Origin: DATKMG01 sp035541995
GTDB taxonomy: Bacteria; Acidobacteriota; Terriglobia; Versatilivoradales; Versatilivoraceae
Length of the DNA: 15,047 bases
Reading direction: 5' to 3'
NCBI GenBank assembly: GCA_035541995.1
Contig: DATKMG010000406.1
Span: 1 to 15,047 of the forward strand
Shown here: positions 1 to 7,536 of the stretch, piece after piece
Numbering within the stretch: position 1 is the first letter of the stretch
How the letters are laid out: every line of letters starts with the position of its first letter
Notes under the pieces: model-generated
The model's input: only the letters and a program-made list of their open reading frames with translations
Database searches by the model: none
What the model was told of the DNA's origin: nothing
Program-made: the position numbers and the translations under genes

Positions 1-1
1 C

Positions 2-301
2 TATGGCGGTGTCTACGTGCAAAAGAACACTGCCATCGACGCCAACGGCAAGTACGTAGGTTATGGATTCCCCGGTTCACCGGCCGGGCAGAATCGCAGC
101 ATTCAGGAACCCACCTTTGGCTTTGCGCAGACTTTCTGGAAGGATGCAAAATACGGAGCCTTAACCTTAATGGGCCAGTATTCGTACGTCGTGCGCAATC
201 CGTGGTCCGTCGCCAGTGGACAACCCGAAGATGCACATCTCCACATGGTATTCTTCAATCTGCGATACGCCTTGCCGGGCTCGGCTCCGGCCATGAAATA
301 G
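2..301 (+). CDS. C-terminal fragment of an outer-membrane beta-barrel-like protein (5' end outside window)
   Basis: The reading frame is open from base 2 to a TAG at 299-301, and its true start lies upstream of the window. The visible 99 residues are rich in aromatic and glycine residues. They contain alternating stretches typical of beta-barrel strands, such as ALTLMGQYSYVVRN and the near-terminal MVFFNLRYALP. The last strand is followed by a short tail (GSAPAMK), so it does not end in the usual aromatic residue. Similar C-termini (GQNR motif, then a strand with QYSYV, then a final F..LRY.LP strand) are familiar from long uncharacterised Acidobacteriota surface proteins; this is recalled, not searched. 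The function is unknown. No GTG or ATG inside the fragment is a credible start. The barrel character is an inference from strand pattern. Confidence 0.6.
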   Translation, partial: YGGVYVQKNTAIDANGKYVGYGFPGSPAGQNRSIQEPTFGFAQTFWKDAKYGALTLMGQYSYVVRNPWSVASGQPEDAHLHMVFFNLRYALPGSAPAMK

Positions 302-336
302 CGGGTATGAATTCCTGGCAAGAAGGTACCCCTTTT

Positions 337-432
337 ATGAAAATGCGGTTCCCGGTGGAGGGTCGCGCGAGCGACCGCCGTCACCTGTCGCGACCGCGGC
401 CCCGACAAAGCGGGGCCCTCCAGCATTTTCAT
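337..432. repeat. Palindromic element A (96 bases, MITE/REP-like)
   Basis: Perfect 10-base terminal arms ATGAAAATGC (337-346) and GCATTTTCAT (423-432) enclose a second stem, TGGAGGG (356-362) with CCCTCCA (416-422), leaving a 9-base bulge on the left only. Inside are two further hairpins: GGTCGC/GCGACC (361-366/371-376) and GGCCCCG/CGGGGCC (398-404/411-417). The inner hairpin could end transcription of the upstream gene but no T-run follows it. The compound fold suggests a small non-coding repeat element; copies elsewhere in the genome cannot be seen here. Confidence 0.55.
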
Positions 433-459
433 TTGCGGTGGTGAACTAGAATAGGTCAC

Positions 460-538
460 GGGGCACTTTTATGAAAGTCCCTCTGGGGGAAGTGGGTCGG
501 CAGCCACGGCTACCGGAGGGATGCCCCTTTCTCGAAAG
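460..538. repeat. Palindromic element B
   Basis: The outer stem is GGGGCA (460-465) with TGCCCC (522-527). A 12-base left bulge (466-477) follows, then an inner stem TCCCTC (478-483) with GAGGGA (516-521). Immediately after is a small hairpin CTTTC-tc-GAAAG (527-538). The bulge carries CTTTTATGAAA, which also occurs at 332-342 at the edge of element A. The architecture (outer stem, one-sided left bulge, GGAGGG-type inner stem) parallels A although the sequences differ. Confidence 0.45.
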
Positions 539-606
539 AACCGGGCAGACCGGAACAGAGACATCTGCCTTGCCTCCTGAAGCTGTGATAGAAATGCAGC
601 CTTAAA

Positions 607-695
607 TGTGGGAGGCCCGTCCAGGCGGCAACTCAAGAATTCGATTCAAATAGATCGCACGTCGGGCGTCAGGGGATGCACGACGGCCTCCCACA
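607..695. repeat. Palindromic element C
   Basis: An 11-base perfect inverted repeat, TGTGGGAGGCC (607-617) with GGCCTCCCACA (685-695), is extended by GTC (619-621)/GAC (682-684) past one bulged C. It bounds an 89-base element. No open frame of note lies within. The right arm resembles 7235-7248 (GGCCTCCCCACACT) in the gap between the two efflux operons. Confidence 0.5.
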
Positions 696-776
696 CTCAC
701 CTATTTCGACCCCAGCATTCTCACCGGCGGTAGCGTACCCAAGAAAAGCGCAAACCTCTCTTGAAAAGTGGTGTGT

Positions 777-845
777 TTGGAGGGCCGACCTTGAGGCCGA
801 TGGCTCTTGTCCATCCCTCCGGCCTGATGGAATTCGGCCCTCCAA
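777..845. repeat. Palindromic element D (69-base long hairpin)
   Basis: The outer 12-base stem TTGGAGGGCCGA (777-788) with TCGGCCCTCCAA (834-845) is perfect. Inside, AGGCC (794-798) pairs with GGCCT (821-825), and GATGG (799-803) with CCATC (811-815), leaving a 7-base loop at 804-810. This is the most regular fold in the region and could act as a cruciform, an RNA hairpin or a short mobile repeat. No T-run follows, so a classical terminator is unlikely. Confidence 0.55.
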
Positions 846-919
846 CTCATAGTGACCCCCCGATGAGTGGCGGGGCTAATGTCCATCTCAACCGAGCCGT
901 TCCGTACAGAAGATGGCTC

Positions 920-949
920 TTGACATGCGATTTATTCCAGACGTAGACT
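920..949 (+). promoter_or_regulatory. Sigma-70-type promoter of efflux operon 1
   Basis: A perfect -35 box TTGACA (920-925) is separated by 18 bases from a -10 box TAGACT (944-949, four of six consensus bases). Transcription would begin near 956, leaving a leader of about 120 bases before the first gene at 1075. The -10 box overlaps the left end of the dyad at 946-977, as expected for a repressible promoter. Confidence 0.6.
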
Positions 950-977
950 ATGGTTATCATAGTTGATAAATGTAGTC
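946..977. promoter_or_regulatory. Candidate operator: 32-base dyad over the operon 1 start site
   Basis: GACTA (946-950) pairs with TAGTC (973-977) and TTATCA (954-959) with TGATAA (964-969); both pairs share the same centre at 961.5. Eleven of 16 positions per arm are symmetric. A second, offset symmetry exists (ACTATG 947-952 with CATAGT 958-963). The dyad covers part of the -10 box and the expected start site. The PadR-type protein encoded at the end of this operon (6770-7183) is the obvious candidate ligand, by context only. Confidence 0.55.
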
Positions 978-1074
978 ATTAGCCGGAATAGTTTTTACAA
1001 ACACTGGTCGCTTTGATGTTGGGTCGTTTGCATTCCCCTATACCACCCTTTAGACTGAGGACGGAAGAATCTGA

Positions 1075-2490
1075 ATGCGCAGTGGTATGAAACGCCTATC
1101 GCATTTGCGACGGCTGGCGGGGGCGGTGGCACTCTACGTAACTGTGCTGGCAAGGGTAAGCTTTAGCCAGTCGGGGTCGATGACCATCGATCAGGCAGTG
1201 CAGCAGGCACTAGCCCAATACCCGTTGGTAAGAGTTTCAGAAGAAAAGGTGTCAGCGGCGGCGGCGGCGATCAAGTTCGCCCGCACAACCTATCTCCCCC
1301 ACATCGACTTTCTGGCTCAGTTTAACCGAGCCACCCACAACAATGTCTTCGGGTTGATATTACCGCAAGTCTATTTGCCAGTACTATCCAGTATCTCTGG
1401 ACCGGTTCTGGGTACGAACACACTGGACAGTGTCTGGGGATCCGCGGTGGGCACTCTGGTTTCCTGGGAACCTTTTGACTTCGGTCTTCGCAGTGCAAAC
1501 GTAGAGCTGGCAAAATCGACTCAGGCAGTCGCGGGCAGGCTTCTCGACGTGACGAGACTTCAGGTAGCTGCAACGACCGCCGACGTTTACCTGACGATAC
1601 TAGCAGGACAGCAAACGGCCACTGCCTCCCAAGCAGCAGTCGAGCGGGCAGCTGTGTTAGTTCAGGTTGTCGAAGCTTTGGTCAACAGTCAGCTTCGAGC
1701 AGGTGCAGATTCCTCACGAGCGCAGGCGGAGCTGGCCCTGGCAAAAACCCAGCTCATCCGTGCCCAGGCGGCGGTAGATGTGGGAAAAGCCGTGTTGGGC
1801 CAGATGACGGGCGTTTCGCCTCAAGCCATCCGATTGGATCCAGGCCCGCTCCTGGAATTGCCTCGTGAAGCTGGGATCCAGGATGTCCCGGCGTCTCAAC
1901 ATCCTTACGCCCTGACGCAGGACGCGGCCATTGAGCAAGTGAAAATCCGGGAGAGAATTCTCGAAAAGACCTACTATCCCCGCTTCAATCTTCAGGCCAC
2001 CATCTACGCGCGAGGGACCGGGATTCAGCCTGACGGGATTACAGGGGGGGGCGGCAGCGGGCTTGCCCCCGACATCCAGAATTGGGCCGTTGGTATGACG
2101 GTCACATTCCCGGCCTTCGATCTGTTTTCAGTTCGTGCAAGGAAAGAGGTCGAAAGATACAACGAACGAACCGAAGTGGCTCGCCACGAGCAGGTAGTAC
2201 AAGAACTGACGGGGCAGCAAGAACAGGCGAGAGCAACCCTCGCCGGGGCCCTCCAGGTGGCCCAGAATACTCCCATACAACTTGCTGCAGCAGTCGCCAG
2301 CGTCGAGCAGGCGACGGCGCGATACAAGGCGGGTTTGGCCACGATTGTCGAAGTGGCTGAGGCGCAGCGGCTCCTGGCTCAGGCCGAGACTGATGATGGC
2401 TTGGCCAAACTCGGCATCTGGCGGGCGAGGTTGGCCCTCGCTACTGCACAAGGAGATTTGGGGCCCTTTCTGCGTGTTGCGACCCGATAG
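1075..2490 (+). CDS. TolC-like outer-membrane efflux protein (operon 1)
   Basis: Outer-membrane channel subunit of a tripartite RND exporter. The 471-residue product begins with a signal peptide: basic residues (MRSGMKRLSHLRR) followed by a hydrophobic stretch to about residue 30, ending VSFSQ. There is no lipobox. Two OEP repeats follow, at about 37-240 and 285-465. Each has long helical, Ala/Gln-rich coiled-coil segments, such as LAKTQLIRAQAAV near 220 and a YKAGLATIVEVAEAQRLL motif near 420 that is typical of the second repeat. A Gly-rich insert (GGGGSG, near 326) lies between strands. ATG 1075 is chosen because GGAAGA at 1063-1068 is well placed; ATG 1087 is an alternative. It is the first gene of the operon, 24 bases ahead of the pump gene. 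Family assignment is firm; substrate is unknown. Confidence 0.9.
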   Translation: MRSGMKRLSHLRRLAGAVALYVTVLARVSFSQSGSMTIDQAVQQALAQYPLVRVSEEKVSAAAAAIKFARTTYLPHIDFLAQFNRATHNNVFGLILPQVYLPVLSSISGPVLGTNTLDSVWGSAVGTLVSWEPFDFGLRSANVELAKSTQAVAGRLLDVTRLQVAATTADVYLTILAGQQTATASQAAVERAAVLVQVVEALVNSQLRAGADSSRAQAELALAKTQLIRAQAAVDVGKAVLGQMTGVSPQAIRLDPGPLLELPREAGIQDVPASQHPYALTQDAAIEQVKIRERILEKTYYPRFNLQATIYARGTGIQPDGITGGGGSGLAPDIQNWAVGMTVTFPAFDLFSVRARKEVERYNERTEVARHEQVVQELTGQQEQARATLAGALQVAQNTPIQLAAAVASVEQATARYKAGLATIVEVAEAQRLLAQAETDDGLAKLGIWRARLALATAQGDLGPFLRVATR

Positions 2491-2514
2491 GGAGGGAGAC
2501 AAGGAACACTCGTT

Positions 2515-5500
2515 ATGTGGTTAGTGCGGGCAGCAATGCAGCGACCAATCGCGGTCTTGGTAGTTGTGCTAGCGATCGCGTCGAGTTCGATCCTGGCGCT
2601 GAGCCGAATGTCGATTGATATCTTTCCCAAGCTGGGCGCGCCGGCCATTTTTGTAGCGCAGCCCTACGGGGGTATGGACCCATCTCAGATGGAAGGGTTT
2701 CTCACCTACTATTACGAGTATCACTTCTTGTACATCACTGGCATCGAACACGTGGAATCCAAGAATATCCAAGGAGCAGCGTTGATGAAGCTGGTGTTCC
2801 ATTCCGGAACGGATATGAGCCAGGCCATGGCCGAAGTAGTGGGCTATGTCAATCGTGCTCGTGCATTTATGCCGCCGGGAGCGGTACCGCCGTTTATCGT
2901 TCGCTATGATGCAGGAAGTGTTCCGGTCGCACAGTTGGTCCTGTCCAGCGATAGGCGCAGCCCGGGGGAAATGCAGGACTTCGCCCTGAACCGGGTGCGG
3001 CCCATCTTCGCTACGCTGCCGGGCGTGTCCGCACCCCCTCCTTTTGGGGGAAACCAGAGGAGCATTGTCCTCCGGCTGGATCCTGAACGGCTTCGGTCTT
3101 ACCGGTTGTCACCCGAAGAGGTGATCGCGGTAGTCAACCGTTCGTCGACGGTACTGCCCTCCGGCAACGTCCGGACCGGTGACCTGATCCGAATTGCATC
3201 CACCAACGCGATCTTGGGGGGCGATATTCAGGAACTCCTGAATCAGCCTGTGCGGGTGGGTGCCGGACCCACCGTCTACCTGCGCGATGTCGCTATGATC
3301 CAGGACTCCACAGACATCATCGTGGGCTATGCGCACGTGGATGGCAAGCGGACCGTCTATATCCCTGTGACCAAGCGCGCGGATGCGTCGACCCTTGCAG
3401 TGATTCGAAGGGTTAGGCAGGCACTCCCAACCATGCGCAATGTTGTACCCGAGGATGTGAGAATCGACCTCGTCTTCGATCAATCGGGTTATGTGCTCAA
3501 TGCGATCAATGGCCTCACCAAGGAAGGCCTGCTGGGTGCGCTTCTGACGGGCCTGATGGTCATCCTGTTCCTGCGGGAGTGGCGGAGCGCGCTGATCGTG
3601 GTTGCGACAATCCCCTCTGCCATCCTGGCAGCAGTGGTGTGGCTCTGGGCCGCCGGCCAGACGATCAATATTATGACCTTGGGCGGCCTTGCGCTTGCGG
3701 TGGGGGTTCTGGTCGACGAGGCCACCGTTGCTATTGAAAGCATTCACTCGCACCTCGATTCCGGCCTTCCTCGCGCCCGCGCAGTGATCGAAGCCTGCCG
3801 GAAAACCGCCGTTCCGCGCTTGCTGGCAATGCTTTGTGTTTTGTCTGTTTTCATCCCTTCTTTTTTTATGGTTGGAGTCGGCCAACAACTGTTCGTACCG
3901 CTTTCATTGGCGGTCGGATTCGCCATGGCATCGTCCTACGTGCTTTCCAGCTCACTCGTCCCCGTCCTATCGACCTGGCTAATGCGTCACACTGGCGGGG
4001 CACAGGAGGGCAGGAGTCTGTTCGAACGATTCCGATCGAGGTATGGTGTTTACTTGAGTTCTGTCGTCCGATTTCGATGGGCAGTCGTCGGCTTATATGG
4101 GGTGGGGTCGGCGGTGTTATTGATGCTCCTCGTACCGCATCTTGGTACGGAGTTCTTCCCGCGAGTCGACACCGGGGCATTCCGGATCAGGCTCCGTGCG
4201 CAAGTAGGAACCCGTGTTGAGCGGACAGAAGTCCTGACACTGAAAGCTTTGGACGTGATCCGACAGGAAGTCGGACCAGAGAATGTCGAGATCTCAACTG
4301 CCTATATCGGGACCATCCCGCCGAGCTACCCCATCAACCTGATTTACCTGTTTACGAGCGGCCAGCACGAAGCTGTGCTGCAGGTGGCGCTGAAGCCGAC
4401 TACTCCCCGCAGGGGTGAGGGCCTTCAGGAGCGTTTGCGTGAAAAGCTGAGACAGGCGCTGCCAGGCACATCCTTCTCCTTTGAAGCCGGCGATATTATC
4501 AGCCAAGTGATGAGCTTCGGCTCACCGACACCCATCCAGGTGGATGTCCAGGGTCCGGATTTGGCCGCGAACCGGGCCTTCGCTGAACGAGTTCGCAACG
4601 AGATAGCCAACGTGTCAGGGCTGCGGGACTTGCAGTATGGGCAGCCGCTCGACTATCCCACGCTTCAGGTCAACATTGACCGGAACCGGGCCGGCCAGTT
4701 CGGCCTTCTGATGGCTGACGTGGCGCGTTCTCTGGTTGCGGCGACTTCTTCCAGCCGCTTCACTGATCCGAACTTTTGGCGTGATCCCAAGAGCGGGAAC
4801 GCGTTTCAACTCCAGGTCGAGGTTCCGCAATACCGGATGGCCTCTCCTGAAGATGTGGAGAATATCCCGGTGATGGCCGATGGAGCTCGTGGGGCGGTAT
4901 CCCGGCCGTTGGTCGGCGATCTGGCGATGATACAATTCGGCACCATGTCCGGGGAGGTCGACCGTTACAACATGCAGCGGGTTGTCAGCCTGACAGCCAA
5001 CATCGCCAATAGGCCTCTGGGAGATGTGGCGGCCCCCCTCCGCGCTGCGATTTCACGCGCAGGCACTCCTCCGCGAGGAGTCAGCGTTTTCCTGCGGGGT
5101 CAAGTGCCGCCACTTGAGCAGACGCTGACCGGACTCGGTTCCGGCCTGCTCCTCTCAGTCGCCGTGATCTTCCTCCTGCTGGTGGCAAACTTCCAATCGG
5201 TTCGACTAGCTCTGGCCGTCGTATCAGCGGCTCCCGCTGTGGTCTGCGGCGTCGCGCTGATGCTCCTGGTGACCGGAACCACCATGAACGTCCAGTCTTT
5301 CACGGGTGCAATCATGTCCATCGGAATCTCCGTTGCTAACGCGATCCTGCTGATCACATTCGCGGAGGTGAACCGGCGGGAAGGCATGCCTCTGCTCGAA
5401 GCCGCTATAGAAGGTGGGCGGGGCCGCTTCAGAGCCATCCTCATGACCGCGATGGCGATGATCGCCGGGATGATTCCCATGGCTCTTGGAATTGGAGAAG

Positions 5501-5676
5501 GGTCTGAACAAGGAGCACCTCTTGGACGCGCAGTCATAGGCGGACTAGGTATGGCCACCCTGGCTACACTGACGATTTTGCCGGCTGTGTACGTGATCCT
5601 CCAACCTCTAAGCCTAAAACAATCTCCGTCTCTTGATCCAGATGATCCAGCAAGTCGCCACTATGAAGGTGCTTAA
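2515..5676 (+). CDS. RND efflux pump, inner-membrane subunit, HAE1-like (operon 1)
   Basis: Proton-driven inner-membrane exporter of 1053 residues, the normal length for the AcrB/MexB superfamily. TM1 lies at about 10-31 after a short cytosolic start (MWLVRAAMQRP), followed by periplasmic porter domains and a membrane block from about 335. A second periplasmic half begins at FFPRVDTGAF (547 onward), and a final membrane block starts near 880. The TM4 proton-relay motif reads VLVDEATVAIE, with D401-E402 where AcrB has Asp407-Asp408. In TM10 the motif GISVANAILL has A941 where AcrB has Lys940, so the classical Asp-Lys triad is incomplete. AAGGA at 2501-2505 precedes the start. Its end overlaps the adaptor gene by 14 bases, implying coupled translation. 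The lack of CusA-type motifs argues against a heavy-metal pump. Substrate is unknown. Confidence 0.92.
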   Translation: MWLVRAAMQRPIAVLVVVLAIASSSILALSRMSIDIFPKLGAPAIFVAQPYGGMDPSQMEGFLTYYYEYHFLYITGIEHVESKNIQGAALMKLVFHSGTDMSQAMAEVVGYVNRARAFMPPGAVPPFIVRYDAGSVPVAQLVLSSDRRSPGEMQDFALNRVRPIFATLPGVSAPPPFGGNQRSIVLRLDPERLRSYRLSPEEVIAVVNRSSTVLPSGNVRTGDLIRIASTNAILGGDIQELLNQPVRVGAGPTVYLRDVAMIQDSTDIIVGYAHVDGKRTVYIPVTKRADASTLAVIRRVRQALPTMRNVVPEDVRIDLVFDQSGYVLNAINGLTKEGLLGALLTGLMVILFLREWRSALIVVATIPSAILAAVVWLWAAGQTINIMTLGGLALAVGVLVDEATVAIESIHSHLDSGLPRARAVIEACRKTAVPRLLAMLCVLSVFIPSFFMVGVGQQLFVPLSLAVGFAMASSYVLSSSLVPVLSTWLMRHTGGAQEGRSLFERFRSRYGVYLSSVVRFRWAVVGLYGVGSAVLLMLLVPHLGTEFFPRVDTGAFRIRLRAQVGTRVERTEVLTLKALDVIRQEVGPENVEISTAYIGTIPPSYPINLIYLFTSGQHEAVLQVALKPTTPRRGEGLQERLREKLRQALPGTSFSFEAGDIISQVMSFGSPTPIQVDVQGPDLAANRAFAERVRNEIANVSGLRDLQYGQPLDYPTLQVNIDRNRAGQFGLLMADVARSLVAATSSSRFTDPNFWRDPKSGNAFQLQVEVPQYRMASPEDVENIPVMADGARGAVSRPLVGDLAMIQFGTMSGEVDRYNMQRVVSLTANIANRPLGDVAAPLRAAISRAGTPPRGVSVFLRGQVPPLEQTLTGLGSGLLLSVAVIFLLLVANFQSVRLALAVVSAAPAVVCGVALMLLVTGTTMNVQSFTGAIMSIGISVANAILLITFAEVNRREGMPLLEAAIEGGRGRFRAILMTAMAMIAGMIPMALGIGEGSEQGAPLGRAVIGGLGMATLATLTILPAVYVILQPLSLKQSPSLDPDDPASRHYEGA

Positions 5677-6760
5677 CATTCTCACGATGATCCTGTGGTC
5701 CGGGGTTCTCTTTGCCGAGCCGAGTGTCGAGGCTACCCGAGTGGTGTCAAGAACTGTAGACAGGCAAGTGAATCTTCCCGGTGAAATCTTCCCATTCCTC
5801 AGCGCAGACCTCTATGCGAAGGTGAGTGGGTTTGTGGAGAACGTTGCTGTCGACCGGGGAAGTGTCGTTCAGGCTGGACAACTCCTCATTACCCTGACTG
5901 CTCCCGAAATAACGGCTCACTTGGCAGAAGCCAAATCAAAGGTTAAGGCCTTGATTTCGCAGAAAGCAGAGGCTCAGGCGAAGCGGCTTGCGGCCCAGAG
6001 TACTGCTGACCGGTTGAAGGCCGCCTCGGAGACGCCGGGAGCCGTGGCTGGGAATGAATTGGAGCTGGCTGAGAAGGCTGTTGATGCAGCGCGAGCATCG
6101 GAACTCGCAGTCGCGGACCAGGTGAACGCGGCTACGGGCGCCGTGGCAGCCCTGGAGGAACTTCAGAGTTATCTCAAAGTGACTGCGCCGTTCTCGGGAA
6201 TCATCACGGCTCGAAGTGTTCATCCGGGGGCACTTGCGGGGCCCGGCAACACCCAAGGAACCCCTTTACTGAGGATCGAACAAATCTCACGATTAAGACT
6301 GACAGTGGCAGTTCCGGAAGCAATCGTTGGCGGCCTGGCCCGAGGAGCCCGTGTTTCTTTTGGGGTTCCAGCCTATCCCGGACAGGCCTTTGCTGGCACT
6401 ATCTCTCGGGTTTCCCACTCCCTGGACACAAAAACACGAACGATGCCGGTCGAATTGGACGTTCAGAATCCGGAATTGAAGCTGTCGCCGGGAATGTACT
6501 CGGAGGTCCGCTGGCCCGTGCGGAGGAATGTTGCTTCCTTGCTCGTGCCGCCGACCAGCATAGTTACGACCACAGAGCGGGCTTTTGTGATCCGCTTGAA
6601 GAACAGTGTTGTGGAGTGGGTGGACGTGACTCGCGGGGCTCCTGTGGGGGATCTGGTGGAAGTGAATGGCGCCCTGAACGAAGGTGACACGATCGTCCGT
6701 CGCGGAACCGACGAATTGAGAGTGGGCGCCCATGTTAAGGCGATCTTTACTTCCCAATGA
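5663..6760 (+). CDS. RND periplasmic adaptor (membrane-fusion protein), operon 1
   Basis: Periplasmic adaptor that bridges the RND pump and the TolC-like channel. ATG 5663 is preferred: it gives a compact Sec signal peptide (MKVLNILTMILWSGVLFA, cut before EPS) with no lipobox. The frame is also open from TTG 5633 and ATG 5642, but those would put extra residues ahead of the signal peptide. No clear ribosome site precedes 5663, so coupling to the pump gene, whose stop is at 5674-5676, is likely. Domains: barrel-sandwich half near 40-75 (LYAKVSGFVENVAVDRGSVV), an alpha-helical hairpin at about 80-168 rich in Ala/Glu/Lys, the returning lipoyl half at VTAPFSGIITARS (about 173-185), then beta-barrel and membrane-proximal domains. 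The product is 365 residues, usual for the family. The PadR-type gene starts 9 bases after the stop. Confidence 0.88.
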   Translation: MKVLNILTMILWSGVLFAEPSVEATRVVSRTVDRQVNLPGEIFPFLSADLYAKVSGFVENVAVDRGSVVQAGQLLITLTAPEITAHLAEAKSKVKALISQKAEAQAKRLAAQSTADRLKAASETPGAVAGNELELAEKAVDAARASELAVADQVNAATGAVAALEELQSYLKVTAPFSGIITARSVHPGALAGPGNTQGTPLLRIEQISRLRLTVAVPEAIVGGLARGARVSFGVPAYPGQAFAGTISRVSHSLDTKTRTMPVELDVQNPELKLSPGMYSEVRWPVRRNVASLLVPPTSIVTTTERAFVIRLKNSVVEWVDVTRGAPVGDLVEVNGALNEGDTIVRRGTDELRVGAHVKAIFTSQ

Positions 6761-6769
6761 AGAAATGTC

Positions 6770-7183
6770 ATGAAAAAGCAGAGACAACAATTGAGACAAT
6801 CAATGAATAGTCGGGCCCCCACTTTTCCGCCCATCCCGCACGACGGGTCCTCTAATATCGTCATTCGGGAAATTCTTTTGAGCTTTTGGAAGGTTCATAT
6901 TCTGCATCATGCGGCTGAGAAACCGATTTATGGCCAATGGATCGCCGTTGAGCTTAGACGGCATGGTTATCACATCAACCCGGGGACACTTTACCCCTTG
7001 CTGAAGCGGATGGAGGGCCACGGATGGCTCAAGTGCGTTCCTGTGCACAAGTCTCACACGAAGAGTCGTAGAGAATACCGTCTGACCTCTGAAGGTGCCA
7101 GGATCCTATCCTTGATTTGCGAACTGGTACAAGAGCTTTACCAAGAGGTAGTCAAGGAGGGGGCAGGGCGATATCATCGTTGA
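6770..7183 (+). CDS. PadR-family transcriptional regulator (operon 1, likely local repressor)
   Basis: A 137-residue winged-helix DNA-binding protein. The PadR domain covers about residues 30-105: REILLSFWKVHILHHAAEKPIYG (first helices), then the signature helix INPGTLYPLLKRMEGHGWL, then the wing ending in RREYRLTSEGARIL. A short C-terminal helix (CELVQELYQEVVKE) would serve in dimerisation, as in small PadR proteins. The first 30 residues are basic and proline-rich and not conserved in the family; ATG 6803 inside them is an alternative start, and neither has a strong ribosome site. It lies 9 bases after the adaptor gene, so it is probably cotranscribed. PadR proteins commonly repress neighbouring transporter operons and lose DNA binding on contact with a lipophilic ligand. 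By that precedent it should act on the dyad at 946-977, which is an inference. Confidence 0.85.
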   Translation: MKKQRQQLRQSMNSRAPTFPPIPHDGSSNIVIREILLSFWKVHILHHAAEKPIYGQWIAVELRRHGYHINPGTLYPLLKRMEGHGWLKCVPVHKSHTKSRREYRLTSEGARILSLICELVQELYQEVVKEGAGRYHR

Positions 7184-7379
7184 GCCTCCACGACCACAGT
7201 TGCGGCAATCTGACTCTCCGGGAAAGTTCGAGTGGGCCTCCCCACACTGTAACCCCTTCAAACCCCTTCCTTGGAACCGTCAATCAGGGCTCGGCGGCTC
7301 TCAGGCCACTGGGAAGACTTGTCGGCCAGGTAGTATGCTTGCAGATTTCCGGTCCGGCATTTCCGGCACTTCCGTTCTG

Positions 7380-7408
7380 TTGACACCGGCAAGTGCTTAA
7401 GCTAAAGT
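7380..7408 (+). promoter_or_regulatory. Sigma-70-type promoter in the inter-operon gap
   Basis: A perfect -35 TTGACA (7380-7385) lies 17 bases ahead of TAAAGT (7403-7408, four of six consensus bases). The start site would be near 7415. It could drive a leader of about 550 bases into the RraA-family gene and operon 2, or the doubtful frame beginning at 7409 or 7415. No better promoter was found closer to 7972. Confidence 0.45.
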
Positions 7409-7474
7409 GTGGGCATGATAACTCCCCGACCGCGAATTGAAGCCTCCTGGAATAAAGCACACCAGGTTGAGGGC

Positions 7475-7536
7475 GATTCCCCTCTCCGTGCCAACCCGTC
7501 AATCCCGAGCGGCGGAGCCAGAAAGGGTTGGGAATC
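7475..7536 (+). other. Possible structured leader RNA segment
   Basis: GATTCCC (7475-7481) can pair with GGGAATC (7530-7536), and inside it AACCC (7493-7497) with GGGTT (7525-7529), with an 11-base one-sided bulge between. It lies about 60 bases after the promoter at 7380-7408, so it would sit in the transcribed leader. It does not match any riboswitch class I recognise. Confidence 0.25.

Larger units (their letters stand above)
302..1074. other. Gene-free region with palindromic elements and the operon 1 promoter
   Basis: This stretch of about 770 bases has only short open frames with no coding character. It holds four long inverted-repeat elements (337-432, 460-538, 607-695, 777-845), described separately. 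A further small hairpin lies at 845-868, with arms ACTCAT and ATGAGT around a C-rich loop. From about 900 onward the sequence becomes AT-richer and carries the promoter and dyad for the downstream efflux operon. No transposase remnant was seen. Confidence 0.7.

Noticed and set aside
398..417. GC-rich hairpin as a classical terminator for the left-edge gene
   Set aside because: The stem is good but no T-run follows, and it forms part of the larger palindromic element A.
202..444. 80-residue plus-strand frame and the opposing minus-strand frame at 103-459
   Set aside because: Both run through the barrel-protein end and palindromic element A, with Arg-rich translations typical of non-coding GC-rich DNA.
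1028..1056. Possible second promoter TTGCAT-17-TAGACT just ahead of the operon 1 channel gene
   Set aside because: The -35 matches only three consensus bases, and the start site would fall on the ribosome binding site. The TTGACA promoter at 920-949 is better.
3109..3888. 259-residue frame on the minus strand
   Set aside because: Lies wholly inside the operon 1 pump gene. Its His/Asp/Arg-rich translation is the usual shadow of a high-GC gene on the opposite strand.
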